From Pygmaiobacter massiliensis (GTDB taxonomy: Bacteria; Bacillota; Clostridia; Oscillospirales; Ruminococcaceae): 64,000 nt of DNA. The stretch covers positions 186,001-250,000 of the forward strand of contig JALFTI010000010.1 of NCBI GenBank assembly GCA_022778585.1, written 5' to 3'. The notes below the pieces were generated by a model. That model was not told the origin of the DNA. It searched no databases and was given only the letters and a program-made list of their open reading frames with translations. How positions within the stretch are numbered: position 1 is the first letter of the stretch; the number at the start of each line of letters is the position of its first letter. A program made the position numbers and the translations under genes. Positions 24,366-33,209 of the stretch are shown here, one piece after another.

Positions 24366-26096
24366 TTACAGGTTCAGCAGCTGCTTCATACTCTCTGCCA
24401 GTTTTTTCTGCAAAGCTTCTGCGGCATCCCGGTCCGCTGCTTTAGCCGAATAATAAATCTTAATTTTAGGTTCCGTGCCGGAAGGCCGTACAATCACACT
24501 GGCACCGCAATCCAGCTGGTAAAGCAGCACATTGGAACGCGGCAGGTCAATATTCGTTACCTCTTTGGTCGCAACCTTTGTTGCAGTGCCGGCATCGTAG
24601 TCTTCCACCTCGGTCACCGTATAACCGGCAATTTCTTTGGGTGCCTGCGCCCGCAGATCCGCCATTATTTTTTTCATCCGGTCCATGCCTGCCAGACCGT
24701 CAAACTCAAACGAATCCACTTTGTGCAGGTAGGTACCATAGGTGTCATAAATTTTTTGCAGTTGGGCCAGTACCGAACTGCCATTGGCGGTATAGTAGGC
24801 AGCCATCTCGCAAATCAGCATCGAAGCAACAACGGCATCCTTATCCCGTACATAGCTGCCGGCCAGATACCCATAGCTTTCTTCAAAGCCCAGAATAAAG
24901 CGGTTTTCTTCGCCTTTTTCTTCCAAATGCAAAATCGTCTCGCCTATATACTTAAAGCCGGTCAAAACCACCCGCGGCTCTACCTGATAGCTTCTAGCCA
25001 CCTGGTCCGCCAAAGAGGTGGTCACAATGCTGCGCACATAGATGGGGTTTTGAGGCATGGTGCCTGCCTCGGTGCGTCCTTTGCAGATATAATCCAAAAG
25101 CAGCACACCCACTTCGTTGCCGGTCAGCAGGCGGTAATCATCGCCATCTTTTACGGCAATACCTACCCGGTCAGCGTCCGGGTCGGTAGCAAGCAGCAGG
25201 TCAGCACCTTTTTCTTTACACAGTTTAAGCCCCAGTTCCAGTGCCTGGCGAATTTCCGGATTGGGATACGGGCAGGTGGGGAAATTGCCATCCGGCATTT
25301 CCTGCTCGGGCACCACCGTTACATCTTCAATGCCAATCTCCTTCAGCATATGCCGAACCGGAAGATTACCGGTGCCGTTCAGCGGCGTATAAACCAGCTT
25401 TAGCCCAGCCCCGGCACAAATGCCCGGCCGAACGCTCTGCTCGCGCACCTTTTCATAGTAATCGGTTTCCACATAATCCGGCATCCACGAGATCATGCCG
25501 CTGGCAAGCCCTTCCTCAAACGGCAGATGCTTGACCTGAGAAAAAATATCGGTCTGCTGAATATAACGGTATACCGCATCGGCAGATTCGCTGGTCATCT
25601 GGCATCCGTCCGGGCCATAAGCCTTGTAACCATTATATTTTGCCGGGTTATGGCTTGCGGTCACCATAATACCTGCATCGCACCCCATATGGCGCACTGC
25701 AAACGAAAGCATAGGAGTAGGCATTAAGGTTTTATACAGGTAGGCCTTTACGCCGTTTGCCGCCAAAACTTCGGCTGCTGCATTTGCAAAAGCGGTATTC
25801 TTATTGCGGCTGTCATAGGAAATAGCCACACTGGGCGCTTCTTTTTTGCTTTTCAGGTACTGGGCCAAGCCCTGGGTCGCCTGCCGTACGGTATAAATGT
25901 TCATGCGGTTGGTGCCTGCACCAATCACCCCGCGAAGGCCCGCCGTACCAAATTCCAGGCTAACCGCAAACCGGTCGGCAATTTCATCGTCCTTGCCGGC
26001 AATCGCCGAAAGCTCTGCCTGCAGGTCCGCATCTTCGGTGGCATACAGCTGCCAACGCTTATACTCATGCATGTAGGAGGTGTCCATCTCAAACAT
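24366..26096 (-). CDS. pgcA: Alpha-phosphoglucomutase / phosphomannomutase
   Basis: 576 residues. Phosphoserine loop MVTASHNPAKYNG, Mg loop DPDADRVGIA, sugar-binding GFEESYG and phosphate-binding VRPSGTEPKIK are intact. It interconverts glucose-1-P and glucose-6-P, feeding UDP-glucose synthesis; GalT at 45.4 kb uses the same sugar phosphate pool. ATG 26096 and ATG 26087 are both possible starts; AAAGGCGG fits the second better. Monocistronic. Confidence 0.95.
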   Translation of the reverse strand: MFEMDTSYMHEYKRWQLYATEDADLQAELSAIAGKDDEIADRFAVSLEFGTAGLRGVIGAGTNRMNIYTVRQATQGLAQYLKSKKEAPSVAISYDSRNKNTAFANAAAEVLAANGVKAYLYKTLMPTPMLSFAVRHMGCDAGIMVTASHNPAKYNGYKAYGPDGCQMTSESADAVYRYIQQTDIFSQVKHLPFEEGLASGMISWMPDYVETDYYEKVREQSVRPGICAGAGLKLVYTPLNGTGNLPVRHMLKEIGIEDVTVVPEQEMPDGNFPTCPYPNPEIRQALELGLKLCKEKGADLLLATDPDADRVGIAVKDGDDYRLLTGNEVGVLLLDYICKGRTEAGTMPQNPIYVRSIVTTSLADQVARSYQVEPRVVLTGFKYIGETILHLEEKGEENRFILGFEESYGYLAGSYVRDKDAVVASMLICEMAAYYTANGSSVLAQLQKIYDTYGTYLHKVDSFEFDGLAGMDRMKKIMADLRAQAPKEIAGYTVTEVEDYDAGTATKVATKEVTNIDLPRSNVLLYQLDCGASVIVRPSGTEPKIKIYYSAKAADRDAAEALQKKLAESMKQLLNL

Positions 26097-26185
26097 ACCG
26101 CCTTTCTGTCATTACTTGGGTGCAATTTGTTGTATGCCAACCATTTTCAAACAAGCTGCCACACAATATAATTACTTTGTTTTAT

Positions 26186-26214
26186 AGTATACTACCAAAC
26201 CGGCTGTCCGTAAA
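26186..26214 (-). promoter_or_regulatory. SigA-type promoter for pgcA
   Basis: Minus strand TTTACG, 17-nt spacer, TATACT. Confidence 0.45.
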
Positions 26215-26324
26215 GCAAATAACGGTACAAAAACCCGAAAATTCCCCATTACAAATCCACTTTTTTAAAAACATTTTGGACGCCTTTCCTCCCTGCAAAA
26301 AGCCGGATACCTTTCTGGATGCCT

Positions 26325-26352
26325 TTGATTTTATAGAAGACTATGGTATAGT
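26325..26352 (+). promoter_or_regulatory. SigA-type promoter for comM
   Basis: TTGATT, 16-nt spacer, TATAGT, ~50 nt before ATG 26406. The 26215-26324 stretch between the divergent promoters holds nothing else. Confidence 0.45.
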
Positions 26353-26405
26353 AAAAAAGAATAGAATTGAAAAAAATAGGCTTTTTACCAGAAAGGAACA
26401 ACAGC

Positions 26406-27935
26406 ATGTACGCACGGGTCAACAGTTTTGGCGTATTTGCACTGGATGGTTTTGCCGTCACAGTAGAAGCCGATATTTCCGGTGGTCTGCCGGGATTTGA
26501 AATTGTAGGCCTGCCGGACAGTGCGGTAAAGGAATCCCGGGACCGGGTGCGCAGTGCCATCAAAAACAATCATCTTGCCTGGCCGGTCAGCCGCATTACG
26601 GTTAATTTAGCCCCCGCCGACCTACGCAAATCCGGCCCGGTGTACGACCTGCCGGTGCTGCTGGCGCTGCTGTGCGCTTCCGGCCAGCTGGAAACGCCGC
26701 CTTCCAGCTGTGCTTTTTTGGGCGAACTTGCTTTGGACGGCACGGTGCGCGGCGTAAATGGAACGCTTTCTATGGCAACGGCTGCCGCCCAGTGTGGTAT
26801 TAAAACTTTATATGTTCCCACAGCCAATGCGCGCGAAGCTGCCCTTGTGCCCGGGCTGCAGGTGTTTGGGGTTAAAAGCGTTTCCTCTCTTTTGGACCAC
26901 CTTTCCGGCAAAGTGCCGCTTACCCCTTTGCCCCACACCCAATTTGAAGAACAAACCGATGTTTTTGGCCCGGATTTTGCCGATGTTCATGGGCAGGCAG
27001 AAGCCCGCCGCGCCATGGAGATTGCCGCTGCAGGCGGGCATAATCTCTTGCTTGTGGGACCGCCCGGAACGGGGAAATCCATGCTGGCCAAGCGCCTGCC
27101 TTCCATTTTGCCCCCTATGACCGAAGCGGAAGCCATTGAAACCACCAAAATTTACTCGGTTGCCGGGCTGCTGGGGCGAGAGGAACAATTATGCCGCACC
27201 CGGCCCTTTCGCAGCCCGCACCATTCGGTCTCGCCCAGGGGGCTTTCGGGCGGCGGCAGCATACCGAAACCGGGCGAAATCAGCTTAGCACACAACGGTG
27301 TATTGTTTTTAGATGAACTTCCTGAATTTAAACGGGACGCGTTGGAGGTACTGCGCCAGCCAATGGAGGATGGCCAGGTAACGGTGAGCCGGGTAGCCGG
27401 AAGTGCTACCTTTCCCTGCCGCACCATGGTAGTGGCTGCTATGAACCCTTGCCCCTGCGGTTACTATGGGCATCCCACCAAGGCCTGCAGCTGCACGGCC
27501 AGCGCCATTGATCGCTACCTGCAAAAAATAAGCGGGCCGCTTTTGGACCGAATTGACCTGCATGTGGAAGTGCCCCCAGTGGAGTATGCCGAAATTCGTT
27601 CCGAACAGGGCGGCGAAAGCAGCAGCAGTATTCGCAGCCGGGTGGTTGCGGCCCGCGCTTTACAACTAAAACGGTATCGTTTTGACGGCATTACCTGCAA
27701 CGCACAGCTAACTTCCGAACTGCTGCGCCGCTACTGCACCTTGACAGACTCTGCAGACCGGCTTTTAGCTGCGGCTTTTACCCGTATGGGCCTTTCCGCC
27801 CGCGCCTATGACCGTATTTTAAAGGTTGGCCGAACCATTGCCGACCTTTCCGGCAGCGAACAGATTGATATTTCTCATATCAGTGAAGCAATTCAATACC
27901 GCAGTTTGGACCGCAAGTACCATTTTGCCCGCTAA
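26406..27935 (+). CDS. comM: YifB/ComM-family Mg-chelatase-like AAA+ ATPase
   Basis: 509 residues from ATG 26406 (AAAGGA, 8 nt). N-terminal Lon-like fold domain ([23 protein letters not shown]), AAA+ core with Walker A GPPGTGKS and Walker [12 protein letters not shown], a zinc-like [12 protein letters not shown] loop and a C-terminal Mg-chelatase lid. ComM is a hexameric helicase that promotes branch migration during natural transformation. comEC (54.2 kb) is the other competence-related gene here. An 83-bp gap separates it from the carrier-protein cassette, so read-through is possible. Confidence 0.94.
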   Translation: MYARVNSFGVFALDGFAVTVEADISGGLPGFEIVGLPDSAVKESRDRVRSAIKNNHLAWPVSRITVNLAPADLRKSGPVYDLPVLLALLCASGQLETPPSSCAFLGELALDGTVRGVNGTLSMATAAAQCGIKTLYVPTANAREAALVPGLQVFGVKSVSSLLDHLSGKVPLTPLPHTQFEEQTDVFGPDFADVHGQAEARRAMEIAAAGGHNLLLVGPPGTGKSMLAKRLPSILPPMTEAEAIETTKIYSVAGLLGREEQLCRTRPFRSPHHSVSPRGLSGGGSIPKPGEISLAHNGVLFLDELPEFKRDALEVLRQPMEDGQVTVSRVAGSATFPCRTMVVAAMNPCPCGYYGHPTKACSCTASAIDRYLQKISGPLLDRIDLHVEVPPVEYAEIRSEQGGESSSSIRSRVVAARALQLKRYRFDGITCNAQLTSELLRRYCTLTDSADRLLAAAFTRMGLSARAYDRILKVGRTIADLSGSEQIDISHISEAIQYRSLDRKYHFAR

Positions 27936-28018
27936 AAGAAAAAATACCGGCCTGTTTTTTGTATATTTGCATTTTGTAAGTTTGCCGGTGGCTTTGTTTT
28001 TTCAGAAAGGATCTTTCC

Positions 28019-28252
28019 ATGGTTCCCAGCAGCGAAGAAATTTTAGAAATTATTGCTTATGCTTGCGGTCCTGTTGATTGGGACACCAAGCTGATTGACG
28101 AAGGCCTGATGGACTCTTATGCATTTGCAGTTATTTTGGCAGAATTAGATGACCTTGGTGTGAGACTACAGCCCATTGAGATGGATGCCGCCTGCTTTAC
28201 AACTCCCCGTGCGCTAATCTGTGCCGTACAGGAACAGGCCGCGCGCAGCTAA
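28019..28252 (+). CDS. Small acyl/aminoacyl carrier protein (DltC-like), copy 1
   Basis: 77 residues. The fold and length match DltC/ACP, with the phosphopantetheine serine at Ser33 in IDEGLMDSYAF. AAAGGA lies 10 nt upstream. It is clearly paralogous to the carrier at 30569-30802: both have ILE(I/L)I, CGPV, a DS(Y/F)A serine motif and an (A/S)EL(D/E) helix at the same positions. It opens a four-gene cassette with VanW, an adenylating enzyme and the second carrier. It presumably carries an amino acid or acyl group activated by the 29165-30535 enzyme. Confidence 0.75.
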   Translation: MVPSSEEILEIIAYACGPVDWDTKLIDEGLMDSYAFAVILAELDDLGVRLQPIEMDAACFTTPRALICAVQEQAARS

Positions 28253-28284
28253 ATGCTTGTAAATGGAATTGGGGTGAAAGCTTT

Positions 28285-29148
28285 ATGGCTTGTAAACGCA
28301 AACTATTTTGCCAGCATGGAAAGATTTGTTATGCCATTTCGCTTCACAAGGAATACCTGGTGCGGGATATTTCTGACCTTCTGTTTCGCTTGCGGGGAGG
28401 AAAATTTGCCTATAGGCACTCCTTTGAATCTTTTCCAACCATTGTAAAAGGGCATTTTTCTCCCATATTGCGCCAGCTGAAAGGTGTAGATTTGCAGCTG
28501 CAGCGCAACAAAGAAAAAAATTTACGGCTGGCCGGTGCGCAAATAGATGGTATTGTCATTTATCCAGGCGAAACCTTTTCCTTTTGGCGTATGGTTGGAA
28601 AGCCTACGGCACGCAAAGGATATTTGCCGGGGCTTACTATTTCCGGCAGCAGTTTTCTGAGTGATATTGGCGGCGGGTTGTGCCAGCTTGCAAATTTAAT
28701 TCACTGGCTTGTATTAAACAGCCCGCTTTTTGTATCGGAACTGCACCACCATTCCGACGCACTGTTTCCCGATGAGCGCCGAAAAGTTCCATTCGGAACC
28801 GGCACCTCTGTCTTTTACAAAAATGTGGATTACCGTTTTTTGAATAATACCAGCCAACCTTTACAGCTGCGCATTTGGGTAAAAGACGGATACCTTTACG
28901 GCGAGCTGCGCGCGCAGCAGCCATTTGACTTCTTCTACCGCATTGTAGAGGAAGGGCACCACTTTGTTCAGGAAGCCGATCTGGCTTATTACCGGTGTAG
29001 CCAAATTTATAAAGAAACTTACCGGCGCGAAGACAAAACCCTTTTATGCAGAACATTGGTGCTTGATAACCACTCGCGTGTTATGTATGACCCCAGCCTA
29101 ATTCCCCAAGATGAAATATGGTCTGCCCAAGATAACAAGGGGCTGTAA
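28285..29148 (+). CDS. VanW-family protein
   Basis: 287 residues from ATG 28285. VanW core: VIYPGETFSFWRMVGKPTAR (91-110), then KGYLPGL, GGGLCQLANLIHWLVLNS and HHHS (residues 154-157), plus a fully conserved-looking YKNVDYRFLNNT region. No signal peptide or membrane segment is visible, so it appears cytoplasmic. VanW was named from vancomycin-resistance clusters but its function is unknown. Its position between a carrier protein and a DltA-like enzyme suggests it acts on, or with, a carrier-bound substrate. It ends 16 bp before the next start. Confidence 0.82.
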   Translation: MACKRKLFCQHGKICYAISLHKEYLVRDISDLLFRLRGGKFAYRHSFESFPTIVKGHFSPILRQLKGVDLQLQRNKEKNLRLAGAQIDGIVIYPGETFSFWRMVGKPTARKGYLPGLTISGSSFLSDIGGGLCQLANLIHWLVLNSPLFVSELHHHSDALFPDERRKVPFGTGTSVFYKNVDYRFLNNTSQPLQLRIWVKDGYLYGELRAQQPFDFFYRIVEEGHHFVQEADLAYYRCSQIYKETYRREDKTLLCRTLVLDNHSRVMYDPSLIPQDEIWSAQDNKGL

Positions 29149-29164
29149 TGGGGGAGGTGTTTTT

Positions 29165-30535
29165 GTGGAATACGAAGCTTTGCCTGACCAGATTCTCTCT
29201 GTGGCAAAAAGAGTTCCTGAGCAGCTTTGCTACCAGTTTTCAAACCAGACTCTTACCTACCGCGATTTATCCGAAAAAGCACAAACTTTAGCTGCTTATC
29301 TAGGTCCGGGGTCTGCTGTTATGCTGCATGGCCATAAATCCCCTTTTCTTTTAATCGGCATGCTCGCGTGTTTAATCTGCGGGCGAACCTATCTTTTCTG
29401 CGATTGTTCTGTTCCGCCGCAGCGCGCAGTTTATATGCTTGGGCAAAGCGGCGCCGACTTTATTTTGTGCGAAGAAGCCCAGGAATGGTTTCCGCAAAAC
29501 ATAGCCATTCTTACAAGCCATAAGCTTAACCTGCTTCCGGTATGTGCGGCAAGCTGTGCAAAGCAGGGATCTCCCCTTGCCTACTTCACCTTCACTTCCG
29601 GCAGCACCGGTTCGCCCAAGGGCATCCGCATTCTGCGCCGCAATTTATGGAATTTTATACAGTACGCCAAAAATCTGCCCGGCGTTGCCCTGCATGCAAA
29701 AGAAACCTCTGCCGGCCATGCACTATTTTCCTTTGACCTATCGGTGGCAGATTTATTTTTGTCCCTCACATCGGGAGCTACTTTTTTTGCCTGGGATAAA
29801 CCGCAATCCGGCCCGGTCCGTTTGCTCACCTGTACACCCACCTACCTAAAAATGTGCTTGATGGACCCTTGCTTTGGTCCAGATGCTTTGCCTTTTCTGC
29901 AAACGGTAATATGCTGCGGCGAAACCTTGCCCTGTCATACAGCTGCAAAACTTTTTGAGCGTTTTCCCGGCATATGTTTGTATAATGCCTACGGCCCTGC
30001 CGAATGCTGCTGCTTTGTCAGCGCGTACCGCGTCACACTGCAGGATGCTGCAAATACCGCAGGCAAAGGGCTGCCCATCGCAAAAGCCCATCAGACCGCA
30101 AGCGAAATTATTTGCCGGAATGGTGAACTGTTTATACAGGGGAACAGCGTGGGGGCCGGGTATCTGGACGAGATCACGGGCGGTTTTCAGGATGGCGGCT
30201 TTTATACCAAAGATGCCGGATTTTGGGAAGATGATCGGCTGTATTTTACCGGGAGGCTGGACCGCATGGTAAAGTATGCGGGTTTTCGGATTGAGCCTGC
30301 CGAAATTGAGGCAGAGCTTTTAAAAATTCCAGGTGTATACGGCTGCTTTGTGCTTGCCGACCGCACATTAAACGGTGAGGCCTTGCTTTTACGGGCTGAA
30401 GTCGTGGCAGACCCTCGGCTGACGCGTGTAAAAATCCGCCATTTGCTTGCCCAAAAATTGCCATCCTATATGATTCCTAAGGTCATTCACCTGTGCGACC
30501 ATCTTCCGGTAACCGAACATTACAAAGCACGCTGA
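29165..30535 (+). CDS. DltA-like amino-acid adenylating enzyme (AMP-binding)
   Basis: 456 residues from GTG 29165, with GGGGGAGG 7 nt upstream. ANL-superfamily motifs: A3 FTSGSTGSPKG (143-153), A4/A5 including NAYGPAECC, A7 YFTGRLDRMVKY and the C-terminal A10 lysine (Lys454 in HYKAR at the very end). The nearest family is D-alanine:carrier ligase (DltA), but the usual GKIDR end is altered. It likely adenylates a small amino acid and loads one or both neighbouring carriers. No DltB (MBOAT) or DltD is present, so it is not a standard teichoic-acid D-alanylation operon. Confidence 0.82.
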   Translation: MEYEALPDQILSVAKRVPEQLCYQFSNQTLTYRDLSEKAQTLAAYLGPGSAVMLHGHKSPFLLIGMLACLICGRTYLFCDCSVPPQRAVYMLGQSGADFILCEEAQEWFPQNIAILTSHKLNLLPVCAASCAKQGSPLAYFTFTSGSTGSPKGIRILRRNLWNFIQYAKNLPGVALHAKETSAGHALFSFDLSVADLFLSLTSGATFFAWDKPQSGPVRLLTCTPTYLKMCLMDPCFGPDALPFLQTVICCGETLPCHTAAKLFERFPGICLYNAYGPAECCCFVSAYRVTLQDAANTAGKGLPIAKAHQTASEIICRNGELFIQGNSVGAGYLDEITGGFQDGGFYTKDAGFWEDDRLYFTGRLDRMVKYAGFRIEPAEIEAELLKIPGVYGCFVLADRTLNGEALLLRAEVVADPRLTRVKIRHLLAQKLPSYMIPKVIHLCDHLPVTEHYKAR

Positions 30536-30568
30536 GGTTTTGCAATACACCCGGAAAGGAGAATTGAC

Positions 30569-30802
30569 ATGCTGACACAGAAAAATATACTGGAGCTGAT
30601 TTGTTTGGTCTGTGGCCCTGTCACTTTGCAGACAGATCTTTTGAAAGAAGAGCTTTTGGATTCGTTTGCACTAATCACAATTGTATCTGAGCTGGAAGCA
30701 GAAGGGGTTGAATTGCATCCCACACAGCTGGGCTTTGCTGCCTTTTCCACACCCCAAAAAATTATTGCCCTGGTACAAAACCAAACTGGCCCGTTGCCAT
30801 AA
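30569..30802 (+). CDS. Small acyl/aminoacyl carrier protein (DltC-like), copy 2
   Basis: 77 residues; phosphopantetheine serine Ser32 in KEELLDSFAL, closer to the DltC consensus (LLDSF) than copy 1. AAAGGAGAA precedes the ATG. It is last in the cassette and followed by a strong terminator. Same length and aligned motifs as 28019-28252, so the pair arose by duplication and diverged. Confidence 0.8.
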   Translation: MLTQKNILELICLVCGPVTLQTDLLKEELLDSFALITIVSELEAEGVELHPTQLGFAAFSTPQKIIALVQNQTGPLP

Positions 30803-30829
30803 GCCTCGCAAAAAGATTTTGGGCATTAC

Positions 30830-30869
30830 AAAAAGCGCAGAGCCGTGGCTCTGCGCTTTTTGATTTTTT
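30830..30869. terminator. Terminator shared by the carrier cassette and deoC
   Basis: AAAAAGCGCAGAGCC pairs with GGCTCTGCGCTTTTT over a 2-nt loop, with A and T runs on both sides; it lies between convergent genes. Confidence 0.92.
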
Positions 30870-30898
30870 GCTTAAAACAAGCTTTTTTTATTTCCGAT

Positions 30899-31546
30899 TC
30901 ACGTTTCTAAAATCTTAATCGCGCTGGAAGTACCAAGTCTGTCGGCCCCCAGCTGCAAAAACCGTTCCATATTCTCCCGGGTACGAATACCGCCCGCTGC
31001 TTTAATTTTACAACGGCCGGCACAGCAGCGGGCAAAAAGCTCAATATCTTCAAAAGTGGCCCCGCCCGAACTAAAGCCTGTACTGGTTTTAATATAGTCT
31101 GCACCGGCGTCACACACCACCTGGCACATTTTCTCCTTTTCTTCCTGGGTCAAAAGGCAGGTTTCAATAATCACCTTCAAAACATGCTCTTTGCACACCT
31201 TCTTCAGTGCACGAATTTCCTGTTCCACCCGGTCATACTGGCCGGCCTTTACATCCCCAATATGGATGACCATATCCACCTCAGAAGCTCCGTCCTTTAA
31301 GGCCTGCTCGGTTTCGAACAGCTTCGCCTCGGTGCTCATGGCCCCCAGCGGGAATCCCACCACCGTACAAACCGGAACCCGGCCTGCCAAATATTCTGCC
31401 GCCGGTTTTACATAGCAACTATTGATGCAGATGGAAGCGGTATGGTTTTCCATCGCCTCGTCGCACAGCTGTTTTATCTGCTGCCAGGTAGCTTCCGGCT
31501 TGAGCAGCGTGTGGTCCACCTTGGAAAGAATCTCTTCACGGGTCAT
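30899..31546 (-). CDS. deoC: Deoxyribose-phosphate aldolase
   Basis: 215 residues. Class I aldolase with the Schiff-base lysine in DYIKTSTGFSSGGAT, VDMVIHIGDVKAG, VCTVVGFPLGAMST and KAAGGIRTRE. It cleaves 2-deoxyribose-5-phosphate to acetaldehyde and glyceraldehyde-3-phosphate in nucleoside salvage. No other deo genes are adjacent; the preceding gene on the strand is a radical SAM enzyme 66 bp away. Confidence 0.96.
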   Translation of the reverse strand: MTREEILSKVDHTLLKPEATWQQIKQLCDEAMENHTASICINSCYVKPAAEYLAGRVPVCTVVGFPLGAMSTEAKLFETEQALKDGASEVDMVIHIGDVKAGQYDRVEQEIRALKKVCKEHVLKVIIETCLLTQEEKEKMCQVVCDAGADYIKTSTGFSSGGATFEDIELFARCCAGRCKIKAAGGIRTRENMERFLQLGADRLGTSSAIKILET

Positions 31547-31611
31547 AACTTTTGCACTTCCTTTCTTTTTGTCCGCAAAACTTTTTCACCTATGCACTTG
31601 GCCGCGCTTTT

Positions 31612-32481
31612 TTAAAATCCCAGCTCCACATACCGGCGCAGTCTTTCCTTGCCGGCAAGTGCTCGATCTATCTTATCAATCATAGCCTGGCGGTCCCGGT
31701 TTAAGGTACCTGCCAGCACCAAATAGTTGGAAGCGTGATTGGAGCGGAAAATGCTGCCCTCACTGTCAATCTGTTCCAAAAGCAACCGGGTCTCCTGCAT
31801 CAGCTGCACGGGGTCCGGCTGAATCACCTCTCCGCGCTCAATCATATCGGCCAGCGGAGTTCCCCGGTAAACCCGCAAGGTCAAAAGGCCAATATAATCC
31901 GGGTTCATCTGGGAAAGAGCGTGCGCCGTATCCACTGCGTGCTCCTCCCAGCGCTGGGTACCGCCTAGTCCGTTAATAACTGTGACCGAAAGCTTTAAGC
32001 CAGCAGCACGCACCTTCTGGCCGGCCTCAATAATCTGCACGGCGGTTTCTCCTTTGTTCATCTGGCGCAAAATGGCCTCATTGCCAGACTCCAATCCCAA
32101 ATAAACAATGCCCAGACCTGCCTGCTGCAGCTGCGAAAGCTCTGCTTGCGTTTTTGTGGTAATACTGCGGGGAGAGCCATAAATTCCTACCCGCTCACAT
32201 TCCGGCAACACCTTTTTAATATGGCCCAGAATGGTCAAAAGGCTTTTCATCGGCAAAATAAGCGCATCGCCGTCAGCCAAAAAGACCCGGTCAATCTCCG
32301 GGTAGGTACGCCGCGCCTGGTCAATATCCTCCAAAACCTGCTCTACCGGGCGGACAGTAAATGTTTTTTCCTTATACATGCTGCAAAACGCGCACTTATT
32401 GTGGCTGCAGCCAATCGTCGCCTGCAAAATCAGACTGTAAGCTTCACTGGGCGGTCTAAATACTCTTCCAAAATAGCGCAC
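31612..32481 (-). CDS. Radical SAM protein of unknown substrate
   Basis: 289 residues. The cluster motif is CSHNKCAFC (Cys25, Cys30, Cys33), a CX4CX2C spacing rather than the canonical CX3CX2C. The Elp3/HemN-like TIM barrel includes VFLADGDALILP, GIVYLGLESGNEAILRQMNK and SVTVINGLGG. The family is widespread in clostridia but uncharacterised. It is followed by deoC in the same direction with no obvious functional tie. Confidence 0.85.
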   Translation of the reverse strand: MRYFGRVFRPPSEAYSLILQATIGCSHNKCAFCSMYKEKTFTVRPVEQVLEDIDQARRTYPEIDRVFLADGDALILPMKSLLTILGHIKKVLPECERVGIYGSPRSITTKTQAELSQLQQAGLGIVYLGLESGNEAILRQMNKGETAVQIIEAGQKVRAAGLKLSVTVINGLGGTQRWEEHAVDTAHALSQMNPDYIGLLTLRVYRGTPLADMIERGEVIQPDPVQLMQETRLLLEQIDSEGSIFRSNHASNYLVLAGTLNRDRQAMIDKIDRALAGKERLRRYVELGF

Positions 32482-32546
32482 AAAACATGCCCCCTTCTAG
32501 TTTTATCGTTTCGAAATACTTTCTTTTTATATTGAAAGGTCAGCCA

Positions 32547-33209
32547 TCACAAATGAAATCTGCGGCGCAGCTGAGAAAAAAAGGTACCGGGAATCAGCAT
32601 GCACAGCGCCGCCAGGTATACAACCCCAGCCGCCACACAGGTAATGGACAGGTACACAAAGTGACACACGCCCCCCAGCAACAGCCCCAGTGGAATTATG
32701 TCCAGCAAAATTAAAATAAAAGCATAAATGGCACTTTCTGCCGGTGGAATGTGCAGCGCAAACACCAACACAACGGTTGTTACCATGGCGCACAAAAGTA
32801 CCGAAGGGATGACAAACTCTACCGACCAGCGATGCCAGCCGGTTGCAAGGTCCCACAAAACCGAAAGCACCATGCAAAGCGCAACCTGCCAGACCAAAAC
32901 TTTCATGGGATTATGCCGCTTGCGGATAAATACAAGTAAACACAGCCAGCCGCAGCCGATGCCCGCCAAAACAAAAAGCGACCACCAAACTTCATGCCCT
33001 AAACTCAGGTTCAGCGCAACCGCTACAATGCCGGCTACCGCCGACAAAAACTGCAAAAAGCGGTATAACCCGCCGCGGTGCGCCAAAACAGGCAAAGGCG
33101 GGTAAGCGCGGTAGCTGGGCCCCAAAGCAGGTTCGGTCGCATTATGACACAGCGGGCAGCGCTCGGGGTCCGCTTCCAGCTGCACCTTACAATGTGGGCA
33201 GCATTTCAT
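32547..33209 (-). CDS. Zinc-ribbon plus polytopic membrane protein (DUF6320-like)
   Basis: 220 residues from ATG 33209, which overlaps the upstream stop (ATGA). An N-terminal four-Cys ribbon (CCPHCKVQL and CPLCHN, residues 3-22) is followed by about six membrane segments from ~50 to 205. Function unknown; it recurs with condensation-type acyltransferases and HSL-like esterases in clostridia. Last gene of the four-gene overlapping operon. Confidence 0.72.
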   Translation of the reverse strand: MKCCPHCKVQLEADPERCPLCHNATEPALGPSYRAYPPLPVLAHRGGLYRFLQFLSAVAGIVAVALNLSLGHEVWWSLFVLAGIGCGWLCLLVFIRKRHNPMKVLVWQVALCMVLSVLWDLATGWHRWSVEFVIPSVLLCAMVTTVVLVFALHIPPAESAIYAFILILLDIIPLGLLLGGVCHFVYLSITCVAAGVVYLAALCMLIPGTFFSQLRRRFHL

